Below are positions 45,665 through 56,100 of a stretch of DNA of 64,000 bases, piece by piece. The notes under the pieces were generated by a model that was not told the origin of the DNA, ran no database searches, and worked only from the letters and a program-made list of their open reading frames with translations. The DNA comes from Olsenella uli (GTDB lineage: Bacteria > Actinomycetota > Coriobacteriia > Coriobacteriales > Atopobiaceae), in assembly GCF_901212655.1 (NCBI RefSeq), contig NZ_CAAKON010000041.1:62001-126000 (forward strand), given 5' to 3'. Both the position numbers and the translations under genes were made by a program. Every line of letters starts with the position of its first letter. Position 1 is the stretch's first letter.

Positions 45665-45727
45665 CGCGTGCAACGCAAGCAGGAAACGACGCGCCGCATC
45701 TTGCGGCGCCGCCACAAGGAGGCTGCT

Positions 45728-46180
45728 ATGAGCAAGGGTGGAATTGGGTTCGTTCTCGGTAGTGTCTTCGGTGCCGCCGTGGGAGCTGCTGCCGGCATCC
45801 TGCTGGCTCCGCGTTCGGGCGCCGAGAGCCGCGCCATGGCCGCCGACGCCATGAACGACGCGTGGGACGCCGCCGCTGACGCCTACGAGAAGGGCGGCAG
45901 CGTCGTTGCCGACCGCCTCAATAACGTCCGTCCCGCCGTGGATGCCACCACCGATGAGCTGCGTGCCAAGATCGACCTCGCGCGCGAGCGCATGGACCAG
46001 CTGCGCAATACGCTCTCCGAGAACGTGACGGCTGCCTCCAACTCCGTAAACGACGCCATGAGCGCCGTTGCCGACAAGGTTGGCGCCGCCGTGCCGCAGG
46101 CCCCGAGCACCGAGGCCGCCGATGTGCGCGTCGAGACTGTTGAGGGCGAGAAGTCCGGGGACGAGGCCACGGAGGCCTAG
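45728..46180 (+). CDS. YtxH-like general stress/membrane protein
   Basis: 150 residues. One N-terminal glycine-zipper membrane helix (GIGFVLGSVFGAAVGAAAGILLAPRSG), the YtxH signature, followed by a long amphipathic helical region (DELRAKIDLARERMDQLRNTLSENV). Family proteins are stress-induced in Bacillus; mechanism unknown. AAGGAGG precedes the ATG at 45728. Confidence 0.85.
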   Translation: MSKGGIGFVLGSVFGAAVGAAAGILLAPRSGAESRAMAADAMNDAWDAAADAYEKGGSVVADRLNNVRPAVDATTDELRAKIDLARERMDQLRNTLSENVTAASNSVNDAMSAVADKVGAAVPQAPSTEAADVRVETVEGEKSGDEATEA

Positions 46181-46329
46181 CTCGGCCGCAAGTACATGAA
46201 GTGACTTGGGGCGCCGGCGGGAAACCGCAGGCGCCCCGTCGCTATGAAGGCCGGCAATCAAGGGCGTCGGGCGGGTCTCACCACGACCTCGTGGCGCCCC
46301 GGAGCCTGGCATGAAGGGGCGTGCGCTGA

Positions 46330-47340
46330 ATGCTCACGATGGACCAACTGACAAGGATGCGCGTCTACGTTCCGCGCAAGCCGTCGCGCAAGGATGAGAA
46401 GAAGGGTGTGCGACCCGAGCCCAAGAAGCTCGGCAAGGTGCATTGCCTGGTCTTCTCTCCGGATAGTCGTCGCGTGGTGGGGCTCATGGTGAAGCGCCCG
46501 GACATCGCGGGCATGATCAAGCAGGAGGACCGGTTCCTCGCGCTCGACTCCATCGAGCTGCACGAGGGTGGGCTCGTTTGCGTGCGCGGCGAGGAGAGCT
46601 TCGATGTCCCTGCGTGCAGGCGCATGGACATTGACCTGGACCAGTGCATCATTTGGGGCGGTTGTGACGTGGTGACGCAGTCTGGCAAGCCCCTTGGCCA
46701 TGTGCTGGACGCGCGGTTCTCCGAGGCCGCGGGTGACGTGGACTGCTTCTGCGCGCAGGAGGGTGCAACCGCCACGGCCATCGTGGGCAACTTTGAGATT
46801 CCCGCGGCTTGGGTGGTGCGCTATAGCGCCGGCAAGATGATCGTGCGCGACGAAGCCGCAACGTTGCAGCCATCTGGTGGGTTGGCCGGCAAGGCCGGCG
46901 AGGGCTACGCGGCCGCGAAGGAGGGCGCCAAGAAGGCGGCCGAGAAGGCAGGCGCGGCGGCCACCGTCGCCGTGGACAAGGGCAGCCACGGGCTTGGGCG
47001 CATGATTGGCAAGGCTCGCCAGGGCGCGCGGCGGATGGCGTCGGACTTCAATGAGGGCGCGGGTAACGATAAGGCTTCGGCGGCCACGGCGGCCGTGCCT
47101 GGGAAGTCCGACGGCGCCCGTAAGGGCGTGGCGTCCGGGAAGCCTTCGGCTGGAGGCTCCCCCGCAGCCCGCGGTGGAAGCTCCGCAAAGAAATCCTCCA
47201 CTGGCAGAAACAAGGTGGCGACCAAGGGTTCCGTTGCCGATAATGGGCAGAAGGCCGCGAGGGCGGTAGGAGAGCAGCTCGGTAAGACCAAGGGCATGTT
47301 CTCCAGCTTCCTGAGCGAGTTCAAGGACGCGAGCAAGTAG
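46330..47340 (+). CDS. PRC-barrel protein with histone-H1-like tail
   Basis: 336 residues. Two PRC-barrel-type beta units, about 5-110 (LGKVHCLVFSPDSRRVVGLMV) and 112-185 (GKPLGHVLDARFSE). After residue ~195 it changes to a Lys/Ala/Gly-rich low-complexity tail (AAAKEGAKKAAEKAGAAATV, then KSDGARKGVASGKPSAGGS) that resembles H1-type DNA-binding tails. No membrane helix. AAGGGG precedes the ATG; a second ATG 9 bases on is possible. Stands between ytxH and the deacetylase. PRC domains also occur in the Mg-operon protein at 60640. Confidence 0.8.
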   Translation: MLTMDQLTRMRVYVPRKPSRKDEKKGVRPEPKKLGKVHCLVFSPDSRRVVGLMVKRPDIAGMIKQEDRFLALDSIELHEGGLVCVRGEESFDVPACRRMDIDLDQCIIWGGCDVVTQSGKPLGHVLDARFSEAAGDVDCFCAQEGATATAIVGNFEIPAAWVVRYSAGKMIVRDEAATLQPSGGLAGKAGEGYAAAKEGAKKAAEKAGAAATVAVDKGSHGLGRMIGKARQGARRMASDFNEGAGNDKASAATAAVPGKSDGARKGVASGKPSAGGSPAARGGSSAKKSSTGRNKVATKGSVADNGQKAARAVGEQLGKTKGMFSSFLSEFKDASK

Positions 47341-47541
47341 GGTCACCCGGCGCGAGCGAAGGCTCCTGCGGCGCCGGAGAGCGTTCGGACCTGCTCGGCT
47401 GGCCGGAACCTGGGCCGGCTGGCTTCCGCGCCCACGCCAGGACCCCAACCTCCGCCTGCAAGAACGTACCTCAAACACACCACGCTGACCTGCGGTGCCG
47501 TGGCGCGCCGCTCGTCTCGCAGCAGAAACGAATGGATTGAG

Positions 47542-49371
47542 ATGGCTCGGAACGACAACCGCTACGCTCCCAATTCCGGGAACGACCGCTACAGCTATCG
47601 AGACTCGTACACCCCGGCGAACAGGCCCATGGCGAACGGCCACCGCGCGCCGGCCCATCCTGTGGCGCATCGTCGTCGCGAGGCCCCGTACGGCCAGGAT
47701 GCCGTGCGCAGCGAGTCCTTCGACGCGAGCTCCCTGCGGCCCACCCCGCGCGCGGTCCATCAGGGGCGCGACTACCGCGAGCGACCGGAGCAGATGCGTC
47801 GCCGTCGGGCGGCGGTCGAGCGTTCCGAGCAGTTTGATGCGCCGCGACGCTCCTCGAGCGAACGTCCTCGCAGCGATGCCTATGGGGAGGGCCGTGAGCG
47901 CGCGGGCACCTATCGCTCCCGCCGCGATACCGCCTATCGTCCGGATTCGACCCTCGAGCACCCCGTGAGGCGCCCGCTTGCCCGTGGCGGCTCCAAGCCC
48001 CGCAGCCCGCGCGGCGCAGGCCTGCCTCTGCCACAGATGGGCGGCGGCCTGGGCGGCGTGTCGACGCAGCCCGTGCGTCCCGCGCTCGACGGTGGCTCCC
48101 GCAGGCGTGACACAGGTGTGACCACCGCGATCATCGGCATCTGCGTGGTGGCTGCCATCGTCATCGTGGGCATCCTCATGTGGACCAACCGCACCGTCAC
48201 CATCACACTTAACGGCAGCTCTACGAGCATGCGTGTGGGCACCACCATCGACCAGGTCATTCAGGAGAAGGGTCTTGCGCCCACCGCCGGCAACCTCATC
48301 TCGGTCTCGGGCAACAAGCTGCAGGATGGCGCGGGCTATCCCTACATCGCCAAGCTCGGTGGCAACGAGCTGGACGGCGCGGGCACGGCCGCCTATCGCG
48401 TGGCCGACGGCGACGACCTCTCCATCGAGGACGGCCGTGACCGCACCGAGGACTATGACGTGCAGGTGGTGGACGACCAGCCGCAGCTCGAGATGGGCGG
48501 TGATGCCTGGGGAAACCTGAGCTACATCTCCCAGTGGCCCAAGGCCGGCAAGTATGAGATGCGCACTGGCAAGCAGTCTGGCGAGACGGCCCGCGGCGAC
48601 ACCCTGCAGGAGACGCAGAACGCCGTGGTGAGCATCCACCAGATCAAGCCCACGGACGGTCGCAAGCTCGTGGCGCTCACGTTCGATGACGGCCCGGCGG
48701 AGAAGTACACGGAGGCCTACCTGGACATCCTCAACCGGTACGGCATCCACGCCACGTTCTTCAACCTTGGGCAGAGCATCGAGGAGTATCCGGACTTGGC
48801 CAAGAAGATCGTGGACCAGGGCAGCGAGGTCATGAGCCACACCTATCAGCACCAGCAGCTTTCCAAGCTGGACGCATCGGCGCTGCAGAGCGAGTTCTCG
48901 AACGCCTTCTCCATGATCAAGGAGAAGACCGGGGTTGACACCACGGCCTTCCGCCCGCCGTACGGCGACTTCAAGGAGAGCACGTGGCTGAACTCCGGCG
49001 GCCTCGCCAGCGTGTCGGTGCTGTGGAACCAGGATTCGCTGGACTGGAAGCGCCCAGGCGTGGACGTCATTGTGAAGAACTCTGAGAAGAGCGTTACGTC
49101 TGGCAGCATCATCCTCATGCACGACGGTGGCGGCAACCGCGACCAGGACGTCGAGGCCCTGCCGCGCATCATCCAGGACCTGCAGGGGCAGGGCTATGAG
49201 TTTGTGACCGTGACGGAGCTCATGAAGTCTGACAACACGATTCCCGAGGACATCGCGAACGGCGACGCGCAGATGCCAGACGACTCCGTGTGGCCCACGC
49301 AGATTGTGCAGAAGGACGAGACGAGCTCGTCTTCGACGACAACCACTGCGGCAACGACGTCGAGCAAGTAG
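47542..49371 (+). CDS. Membrane-anchored polysaccharide deacetylase
   Basis: 609 residues. Residues 1-190 are an Arg/Tyr/Pro-rich cytosolic region, followed by a membrane helix (about 192-214, TTAIIGICVVAAIVIVGILMW). Then comes a beta-region resembling DUF348/ubiquitin-like folds (TITLNGSSTSMRVGTTIDQVI) and the NodB domain. All five NodB motifs are present: TFDDGP (380-385), SHTYQH (432-437), RPPYGD, DSLDWK and LMHDGG, so it should be an active metal-dependent deacetylase of peptidoglycan or another wall glycan. The tail is Ser/Thr-rich. The start is uncertain: the GTG at 47500 has no ribosome site, nor is that of this ATG strong. Confidence 0.88.
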   Translation: MARNDNRYAPNSGNDRYSYRDSYTPANRPMANGHRAPAHPVAHRRREAPYGQDAVRSESFDASSLRPTPRAVHQGRDYRERPEQMRRRRAAVERSEQFDAPRRSSSERPRSDAYGEGRERAGTYRSRRDTAYRPDSTLEHPVRRPLARGGSKPRSPRGAGLPLPQMGGGLGGVSTQPVRPALDGGSRRRDTGVTTAIIGICVVAAIVIVGILMWTNRTVTITLNGSSTSMRVGTTIDQVIQEKGLAPTAGNLISVSGNKLQDGAGYPYIAKLGGNELDGAGTAAYRVADGDDLSIEDGRDRTEDYDVQVVDDQPQLEMGGDAWGNLSYISQWPKAGKYEMRTGKQSGETARGDTLQETQNAVVSIHQIKPTDGRKLVALTFDDGPAEKYTEAYLDILNRYGIHATFFNLGQSIEEYPDLAKKIVDQGSEVMSHTYQHQQLSKLDASALQSEFSNAFSMIKEKTGVDTTAFRPPYGDFKESTWLNSGGLASVSVLWNQDSLDWKRPGVDVIVKNSEKSVTSGSIILMHDGGGNRDQDVEALPRIIQDLQGQGYEFVTVTELMKSDNTIPEDIANGDAQMPDDSVWPTQIVQKDETSSSSTTTTAATTSSK

Positions 49372-49659
49372 GCTTTTAGCCGATATTGCTTGGTCCCACC
49401 CGGAAGGCCCCGCCAGCGCGCACCACCGCGCCGCCGCCGGCGCCAAGGAAACCCGCCGGCAAGATAAACGGGTGCTTGCGCAGAAAAGATGCGCACCATA
49501 ACACCTTGTTTGGGCGAGAACCTATGTGCACCGAGGATGTGGCTACCATCTGGAGCACATGCGGAGCCACGAGGCCCGAGCGGGCGCACGGGCGAGCGGC
49601 GCCGTGCGCATGAGCGGCGCCAGCTCCGTGTTCGAGGCAATTCCGGAGAGGGGCTAGCC

Positions 49660-50547
49660 ATGCTGTTCGAAGCCGCCGGCTACTCGTGCGTGGGTACCAC
49701 GCGCGATTCCAACCAGGACAGCTTTGCCATCAAGGTCGCCACAACCGAGCTCGGAGACGTTGCCCTTGTGGCCGTTGCCGACGGCATGGGAGGTCTCGAC
49801 CACGGCGAGCTGGCATCGGCCGAGGTCATCCGCATGCTTTCATACTGGTTCGACCACAAGCTTCCGGATGCGCTGGAGACCATGGGATTCTCGGACGCGG
49901 GCTTTGAGCGCCTTGTGGACGGCCAGTGGGCGGGCCTTATCCGAGACATGAATATGGACCTCATCCGCCGCAGCATGGCGGCCCACATGAACATGGGCAC
50001 CACGCTCACGGCGATGCTGTTGGTGGGCGGCCGCTACACGGTGGCTCACGTGGGCGACACACGCGCCTACGAGATTGACGCCGACGTCCCCAGGCAGATC
50101 ACGGAGGACCAGACCTTCGTGAAGCGCGAGGTGGATGCCGGAAGGATGACGCCCGAGGAGGCGCTCGTGCATCCCCGCCGCAACGTCTTGCTGCAGTGCC
50201 TCGGCTCCACGAAGGAGGTTGTGCCCGCGTTCTACCACGGCGCGGTGAGGCCCGGGTCTACGTACCTGCTGTGCTCGGACGGCTTCCGTCACGTGCTCAC
50301 GGAGGGCGAGCTGCAGCGCCGCCTGGGTCCCGCCGTGCTTGACGAGGCGGCGTGGGAGGCCGAGCGCACGCGTCCCGGCTTTGCCAAGGCCGAGCTCAAG
50401 GAGCTCGAGGCCGAGGAGGCCGACGGCTTCCCGAAGGGCAGCGTAACCGAGGCGCTCAAGGACGCCGCCCAGCTCGTCATGGACCGCAAGGAAGCGGATA
50501 ACATCACGGCCGTGGTGTTGCGCGCCCAGAAGGAGGGTACGCGCTGA
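49660..50547 (+). CDS. PP2C-family protein phosphatase
   Basis: 295 residues. PPM motifs in order: GTTRDSNQDSF (metal Asp), VADGMGG, GDTRAYEI, LLCSDGFRHVL, and DNITAVVL at the end. It should reverse Ser/Thr phosphorylation made by the kinase that follows: its TGA overlaps the kinase ATG (ATGA), the usual coupling of such pairs. A Glu-rich insert (AKAELKELEAEEADGFPKG) is near residue 250. Cytosolic; start after GGAGAGGGG. Confidence 0.94.
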   Translation: MLFEAAGYSCVGTTRDSNQDSFAIKVATTELGDVALVAVADGMGGLDHGELASAEVIRMLSYWFDHKLPDALETMGFSDAGFERLVDGQWAGLIRDMNMDLIRRSMAAHMNMGTTLTAMLLVGGRYTVAHVGDTRAYEIDADVPRQITEDQTFVKREVDAGRMTPEEALVHPRRNVLLQCLGSTKEVVPAFYHGAVRPGSTYLLCSDGFRHVLTEGELQRRLGPAVLDEAAWEAERTRPGFAKAELKELEAEEADGFPKGSVTEALKDAAQLVMDRKEADNITAVVLRAQKEGTR

Positions 50548-52343
50548 TGACCAAGAAGATAGCTCCGAGGAAGGCCTCGTCCATCGATGCCCGGCGCGTG
50601 AAGGTGGGCGACGTTATCAAGGGTAAGTACCAGGTGCTGCAGCTTATTGGCCGCGGCGGAATGAGTCGCGTGTACCTGGCCATGGACCTGGACCTTGCCA
50701 ACAAGCAGTGGGCCATCAAGGAGGTGGATCGCAACGCCTGCGACCCCACCGGCCGGCCCATGGAGCAGTCGCTTGCCAGGGAGGCCAACCTCCTCGCCAG
50801 GTTCGACCACCCCAACATCGTGCGTATCGTGGACACGGTGGAGACGCCAGACTTCATCTACGTGGTCATGGACCATGTGGAGGGCGAGCCGCTCGACCAG
50901 GTGGTACGGCACGAGGGCCTGCAGGCGGAGGAGGACGTGCAGCACTGGATGCTGCAGGTTTGTGATGCCCTGGCATATCTCCACAGGCAGAACCCGCCGG
51001 TGATCTACCGAGACATGAAGCCGACGAATATCATGCTGCACCCAGACGGCTACGTGAAGCTCATCGACTTTGGCGTGGCGCGCGAGTGCCGCGACAAGGC
51101 GCGCAGGGACACGATCGCCTTTGGCACCACGGGCTATGCCGCGCCCGAGCAGTACGGCAAGGCCCAGACGGATGCCCGAACAGACATCTACGGCATCGGC
51201 GCCACGATGTGGCACCTGCTCGCCGGCCAGGCGCCTCCCGTTGAGTTTCCGCTGCCAGACGTGCGAACCAAGAACCCCAATGTCAGCGAGGGCTTTGCCG
51301 AGGTCATCATCCCCAAGTGCTGCCAGCTCGACCGCGGCCGGCGCTACCAGAGTACCGAGGAACTTGCCGCCGATCTGGAGATATATGACGAGCTCACGCG
51401 CGAGTACCGCGAGAGGCGGGCCAAGAAGGTGCGGGCTTTCGCGGCCACGGCCATCGCGGGAGTCCTGTGCCTGGGCCTGGGCTTTGGCTGCCTGGGTGCG
51501 CGCGAGCTCTCCATCTCGCACAACTTCGACAACCAGATGACCACCGCCGCGGGCCTCGTGCACTCCGACACCGCACGGGCCGAGCAGGCCTACCTGGGCG
51601 CCATCGCCTACCGCCCGGCGAACGTCGATGCCTACGAGGGCCTCATCGAGTGCTACAAGGTGGACAACAAGTTCACCACCGAGGAGGCGTCGCAGTTCAA
51701 CGACGCGTACCAGAAGAACATCGGCGAGCTCAGGGGCTCGAGGCGCTATGCCGAGCTGGAGTATGAGATTGGCCGCCTGTACTGGTACTTCTACGACTAC
51801 GGCGAGTCAAGCGGAGACGTGGACAGCAACCGCGCCACGCGCGTCAAGGCCTCGGCAGACCACTTCAAGGCGGCCGTCGCAGACGCCAACTTCGACAAGG
51901 TGGAGAAGGCCAAGATCTACGACGGCGTCGCGTCGTTCACGACCAACATCGCCACGGCGGTGAAGACCGACGACGACAGCGACGAGATGTATCGCCAGTA
52001 CTGGGACAACCTCATGAGTCTGGCCCAGCTGGCAGATGGCGAGTCCAACGAGACCATCCGCCTGGATAGCTACGCGCTCGTCACCAACGGCATCGAGACC
52101 TACATGGACAAGTTCATGGACACGGGGGTTACCAAGGACGAGGCACAGACGCTCTACCAGGCGTTTTGCGACGGGCTGACGGGCATGCGCCCCAAGGACT
52201 CCGACGCCGAACAGCGCCGGCAGAACACGCTCTCGCGTCTTGAGAACGAGGCGCGGCGCAAGATCACGGCGGTCTACTCGAACGCGCTGGTGGGTCAGAA
52301 CTCGAGCGCAATCGCGCCCGCCACGGCCGACGGACAGAACTAG
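50547..52343 (+). CDS. Transmembrane Ser/Thr protein kinase
   Basis: 598 residues. Hanks-type kinase domain: IGRGGMSRVY loop, Lys58 (AIKEV), Asp156 in YRDMKPTN (HRD is YRD here), Asp174 in IDFGVA, and GTTGYAAPEQYG activation segment. A membrane helix about 296-316 (FAATAIAGVLCLGLGFGCLG) leads to a 280-residue extracytoplasmic helical region (TPR-like; AYLGAIAYRPANVDAYEGLIEC), not PASTA repeats, so the ligand is not the usual muropeptide. The kinase domain is preceded by a short basic N-tail. Coupled to the phosphatase. Confidence 0.93.
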   Translation: MTKKIAPRKASSIDARRVKVGDVIKGKYQVLQLIGRGGMSRVYLAMDLDLANKQWAIKEVDRNACDPTGRPMEQSLAREANLLARFDHPNIVRIVDTVETPDFIYVVMDHVEGEPLDQVVRHEGLQAEEDVQHWMLQVCDALAYLHRQNPPVIYRDMKPTNIMLHPDGYVKLIDFGVARECRDKARRDTIAFGTTGYAAPEQYGKAQTDARTDIYGIGATMWHLLAGQAPPVEFPLPDVRTKNPNVSEGFAEVIIPKCCQLDRGRRYQSTEELAADLEIYDELTREYRERRAKKVRAFAATAIAGVLCLGLGFGCLGARELSISHNFDNQMTTAAGLVHSDTARAEQAYLGAIAYRPANVDAYEGLIECYKVDNKFTTEEASQFNDAYQKNIGELRGSRRYAELEYEIGRLYWYFYDYGESSGDVDSNRATRVKASADHFKAAVADANFDKVEKAKIYDGVASFTTNIATAVKTDDDSDEMYRQYWDNLMSLAQLADGESNETIRLDSYALVTNGIETYMDKFMDTGVTKDEAQTLYQAFCDGLTGMRPKDSDAEQRRQNTLSRLENEARRKITAVYSNALVGQNSSAIAPATADGQN

Positions 52344-52358
52344 GAAGAGGACGGAGCC

Positions 52359-53102
52359 ATGGAACGCGCGTTTACGCTCGTTGCGATCGTCGCCTTCGTG
52401 GCGGGGGCAACCCTGCTGGTGGCCTCTGCCGTGGTGTTCGTGCGTCTGAACGTGGCGGACGCCATCCGATTCCTGCGTGGCCGGCGCCACGGTGCCAGGC
52501 CCGAGCGCAGCCGCAGGCTGCACCCGGCGTCTCGTGCCCGCTACGGCGAGGTGCACGGCCGCGCCACGGCGTTGCCGACTGCCTGCGCTACCGCACCGTC
52601 TGGCCCGGCCATGCGCGCCGTGGTGTCTGGCGCCGCCAACGACGCCCCCACCACCGTGGTGGGCGCCGACATGTCCTCGGACGACTGCCCCACCAGCGTC
52701 GTGGCGCTGCTGGAGCAGATGGCCCGCGCCGCCACCGAGAAGCCGCAAGCGAGCGAGGCGGACGAGGCTGAAGAGGCCGATGCCGAGGTCTCGGCGGGCG
52801 ACGAGAAATCCGAGCAGCTCGCGGATGAGTCCGAGGGTGCTGGAGCCGTGGCCGAGGATGAGGCCGAGCGCCCAACCGCCGCGCTGGCCTCCGACGAGGG
52901 GGACTCGGAGCGTCAGACGGAATCTCTTGGGGCGCCTACTGACGAGAGCGCGGGTGGAGAACCCGCAGGTACAAAGCCTGAAACTGAGCAAAATCACGCA
53001 ATCGCCCAAAAAGTTGCGCAGCATGAAGGGGTCGATTTCCGCTTTACTCTTAAGCAGGATGTGGTAGTCGCTCACGTGCAGGGGGCACGCGGTCGAGGGT
53101 GA
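52359..53102 (+). CDS. Membrane protein of the kinase operon, unknown function
   Basis: 247 residues, no family recognised. One N-terminal helix (about 6-29, TLVAIVAFVAGATLLVASAVVFV), then an Arg-rich patch, a TTVV/TSVV region (APTTVVGADMSSDDCPTSVVALLEQMA) and a long acidic Glu/Ala-rich stretch. The repeated Thr-Val-Val sites in an acidic context are possible substrates for the kinase (inference only). It follows the kinase by 15 bases and ends 12 bases before the giant gene, so all four should share a transcript. Confidence 0.7.
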   Translation: MERAFTLVAIVAFVAGATLLVASAVVFVRLNVADAIRFLRGRRHGARPERSRRLHPASRARYGEVHGRATALPTACATAPSGPAMRAVVSGAANDAPTTVVGADMSSDDCPTSVVALLEQMARAATEKPQASEADEAEEADAEVSAGDEKSEQLADESEGAGAVAEDEAERPTAALASDEGDSERQTESLGAPTDESAGGEPAGTKPETEQNHAIAQKVAQHEGVDFRFTLKQDVVVAHVQGARGRG

Positions 53103-53114
53103 GGGGGTCAGAGA

Positions 53115-56100
53115 ATGCGCAGGTACACGATGTTTTCCAGCTGCGCGCGGCGTCCGCTCGCGCTGTTCATGACGGCGGTGCTCGCCGTCTCCAGCATGCC
53201 CATGCTCCCGTTTGCCGAGGCGGTGGCCATCGCCGAGGAGCAGGATGCCAAGCCGGCCGCCGCGGTCAACAATGCCTCGGTAAACGTGGGCTGGAACTTT
53301 TCGGACGCTGCGAGCATCACCTTCGACACGCACCCTCAGGCGGACGGCTCCCTCAAGATCAGCGCGGACAGGATCCGCGAACTTGTGGGCAATACCGACG
53401 AGGTGAAGAAGGCCCTTACCTACAACGGCACGGGCACGGTGCCCGATGCTGGGGCGTCATCCTCTGGCCCCGCGTCGTCCTCGTCTGCCCAGGGCGGCTA
53501 CGGCACGGCAGCGACGGCCTCTGCCGCTACCACGGGTGCGGCGGGCAAGGCCCAGGACCAGAGCGCCGTCACCTCGGCGGTCGATGCCAAGCTGGCCCTC
53601 ATGCTCAGGCTGTTGCGCGGCGAGCAGGTGCAGGATTCCGAGCTCACCGACTCTGGCGACAAGGATCTCAGGACCCAGCTCAAGCTCGACGCCAGCAGGG
53701 AGCTCGTGAAGGACTCCCTCAAGCTCGAGAAGGACGACAAGGGCGTCTTTGAGGTCACAGGCAAGGTGGCGGGCGTGGATGCGGAGCTCACCTCGCCCAA
53801 CCAGGCCATCAAGGTGACCAAGAATGACGATGGTGGCTTCATGGTATCTGCCGGAAGCGATGTCAAGGACGTGAAGCTCACCCTCAAGGTGAAGGGCGTC
53901 TCGTACAAGTACCAGTTCTCCTATAGCTACCAGCTGCAGGAAAAGGCCTCCACGCCGAGCACCAGATGGCCCTGGGCCACCGCGCCTTCGGCAGACGCGG
54001 CCACCACGGGTGCCCCCACCGACGCCGCCGCGACCGACGCCGCCGCGACCGACGCCGCTACTACGGCCGCCATCGCTGTCGCTCCCACGACGGAGAAGAG
54101 CACGTATCCCAAGCAGAAGGACGAGGCCAAGAAGCAGCACTGCCAGGACGCCAAGGACAAGCTTGGTCCCGCCTCCGGGCAGGACGCGCTCGTGACGCTC
54201 ACGAGCGGCGCCGTCTCTGCCGTGGACTATTGGGCGGACCTGAGCATCCCCACCACCGCCACCATCGACGGTCCACTCACCTATGGCGACGACGGCAAGG
54301 ACTACGAGGTTGCCGTGCTGGATAGGGCGGGACTCAAGGGCACCGTCACCACCGACAGCCCAGACAACTACACGGTGGGCGACTCCGTGAGCGAGTCTGC
54401 TGGCGACAATGGCGCCTCCGTCTACAAGGTGAACGTGAAGCCCGGGCGCCACACCAAAGACGGCGACAGGCATACCCTCACGATTACCTGGCAGTATCCC
54501 AATGGCGACCAGGTGGGCGGCTCTGCCGGCACCACCACGGTCTCCCTGCCGGACGTCGAGCGCAAGAAGATTGACCTCTCGACCCTCCAGCTCACGGACC
54601 TTCCGTACAAGATGCCGGCAGACCAGGCATCCGCCATCCGCGATAGGCTTAACTCGTTCATCAACGAGCGGGCCACTGCGGCGGGCAGCTCGCTCGAGAG
54701 CTTCTACGGCTCCGTTGACTTCATGGACGACGATGCCAAGGAGCAGTACCTCGCCGGCGTGACCACCGGCGTGGACATCGTGAAGAACGACCTGCTCACC
54801 TACACTGAGCACGACCCCAACGCCGATGCGGACTTTGAGGTTGTGGGCAAGCCGGGCGCCATTACGGTGAAGGCCGCCGACAGCCGCGACTGGAAGGACG
54901 ACCCCGAGGCGGGCCAGCTCTACATCATGGGCAATGGCCTCGCGGGCACCGGCTCGGGCGAGGTCAAGGTCACGGCGGACAACCGCGACAGCCTTTGGCT
55001 CAACGGCACGCGTGAGCCGGAGCTGAAGTTCGACGGCTCGGGCGTCATCGCCAAGGCGGCGGACAATGCTGCCGGCACGATTCAGCTGGATGAGGGCACG
55101 TTTGACGGGGCGGGGCGGTCACTTGCGCCGTCGCATAGCGCCGCCGGCGCCCAGAGCCAGGACAGCAAGATCTTCATCAAGGGCGATGACGGCGTCATCA
55201 GAACCGTGACGGGCGTGCGCTTCATGTACGACTCCGTCATGCCGACGCTCAAGACGCTCAGCGTGGATGGCAAAAACGATAAGAAGTACGGCACCAATCT
55301 GGGCGCCGAGGGCTTCGATGTCACCTTTGTGCCGAGCGACGTCAACTCGGGCGTCTACGATGACTCCGTGTCTGCCGAGTACAGCGGTCGCTCCCTCTCT
55401 CGCGGTCAGATGAATCCGACGCCGCTCGGCGACAGCCTCACGCTCTATGGCTTCAACATCGGGGGCGACCAGAAGGTCGATGCCAACAGCATCAAGGTGC
55501 GCGTCACGGACAACGCGGGCAACCAGAAGGATTTCAACAAGGGGGATTCCAACATTCCCGCCGACGTTTTGACGCTCGTCTCCATGGCCACGCGCCCCAC
55601 GCTCACCAAGAGCTGGAGCAACAATACGGTCTTTAACGGCCGCTACTTCAACGCGAATCGCACTCTCACGCTCACCGTGAGCTTCAAGTACTTCGCGGAC
55701 GAGCAGCAGTACGCCAGCACGCTCAAGAGCTCCACCGTGGCCACCATCATGCGCGATGGTCAGGTCTTCAAGACCGTTGACGTTACGGACGATGGCTGGA
55801 CCAACGTGGGCGGTGACAACTGGAGCATTACCGTCACCCTCAGCGAGGACGGCGACTACGAGCTGCGCGACGTGCACTTCTACGATCTCATCGACCGTGA
55901 GGCCACACTCGACGGCGACTCGTTCGTCATCGACAAGACGGCGCCCGCCATGCAGGTGGCCTTCGACAACAACGACGTGCACAACGGCAAGTACTACAAG
56001 GCTGCCCGTACCGCAACAATCTCCGTCACCGAGAAGAACTTCTTGCCCGACATGGTGCGCATCTTCACCACGGCCAACTCCGGCAACGGCACCGACGTGG

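Noticed and set aside
46258..49446. Minus-strand open frame of 1062 codons
   Set aside because: Antisense to the PRC-barrel and deacetylase genes, which carry clear domain motifs; no ribosome site and no domain.
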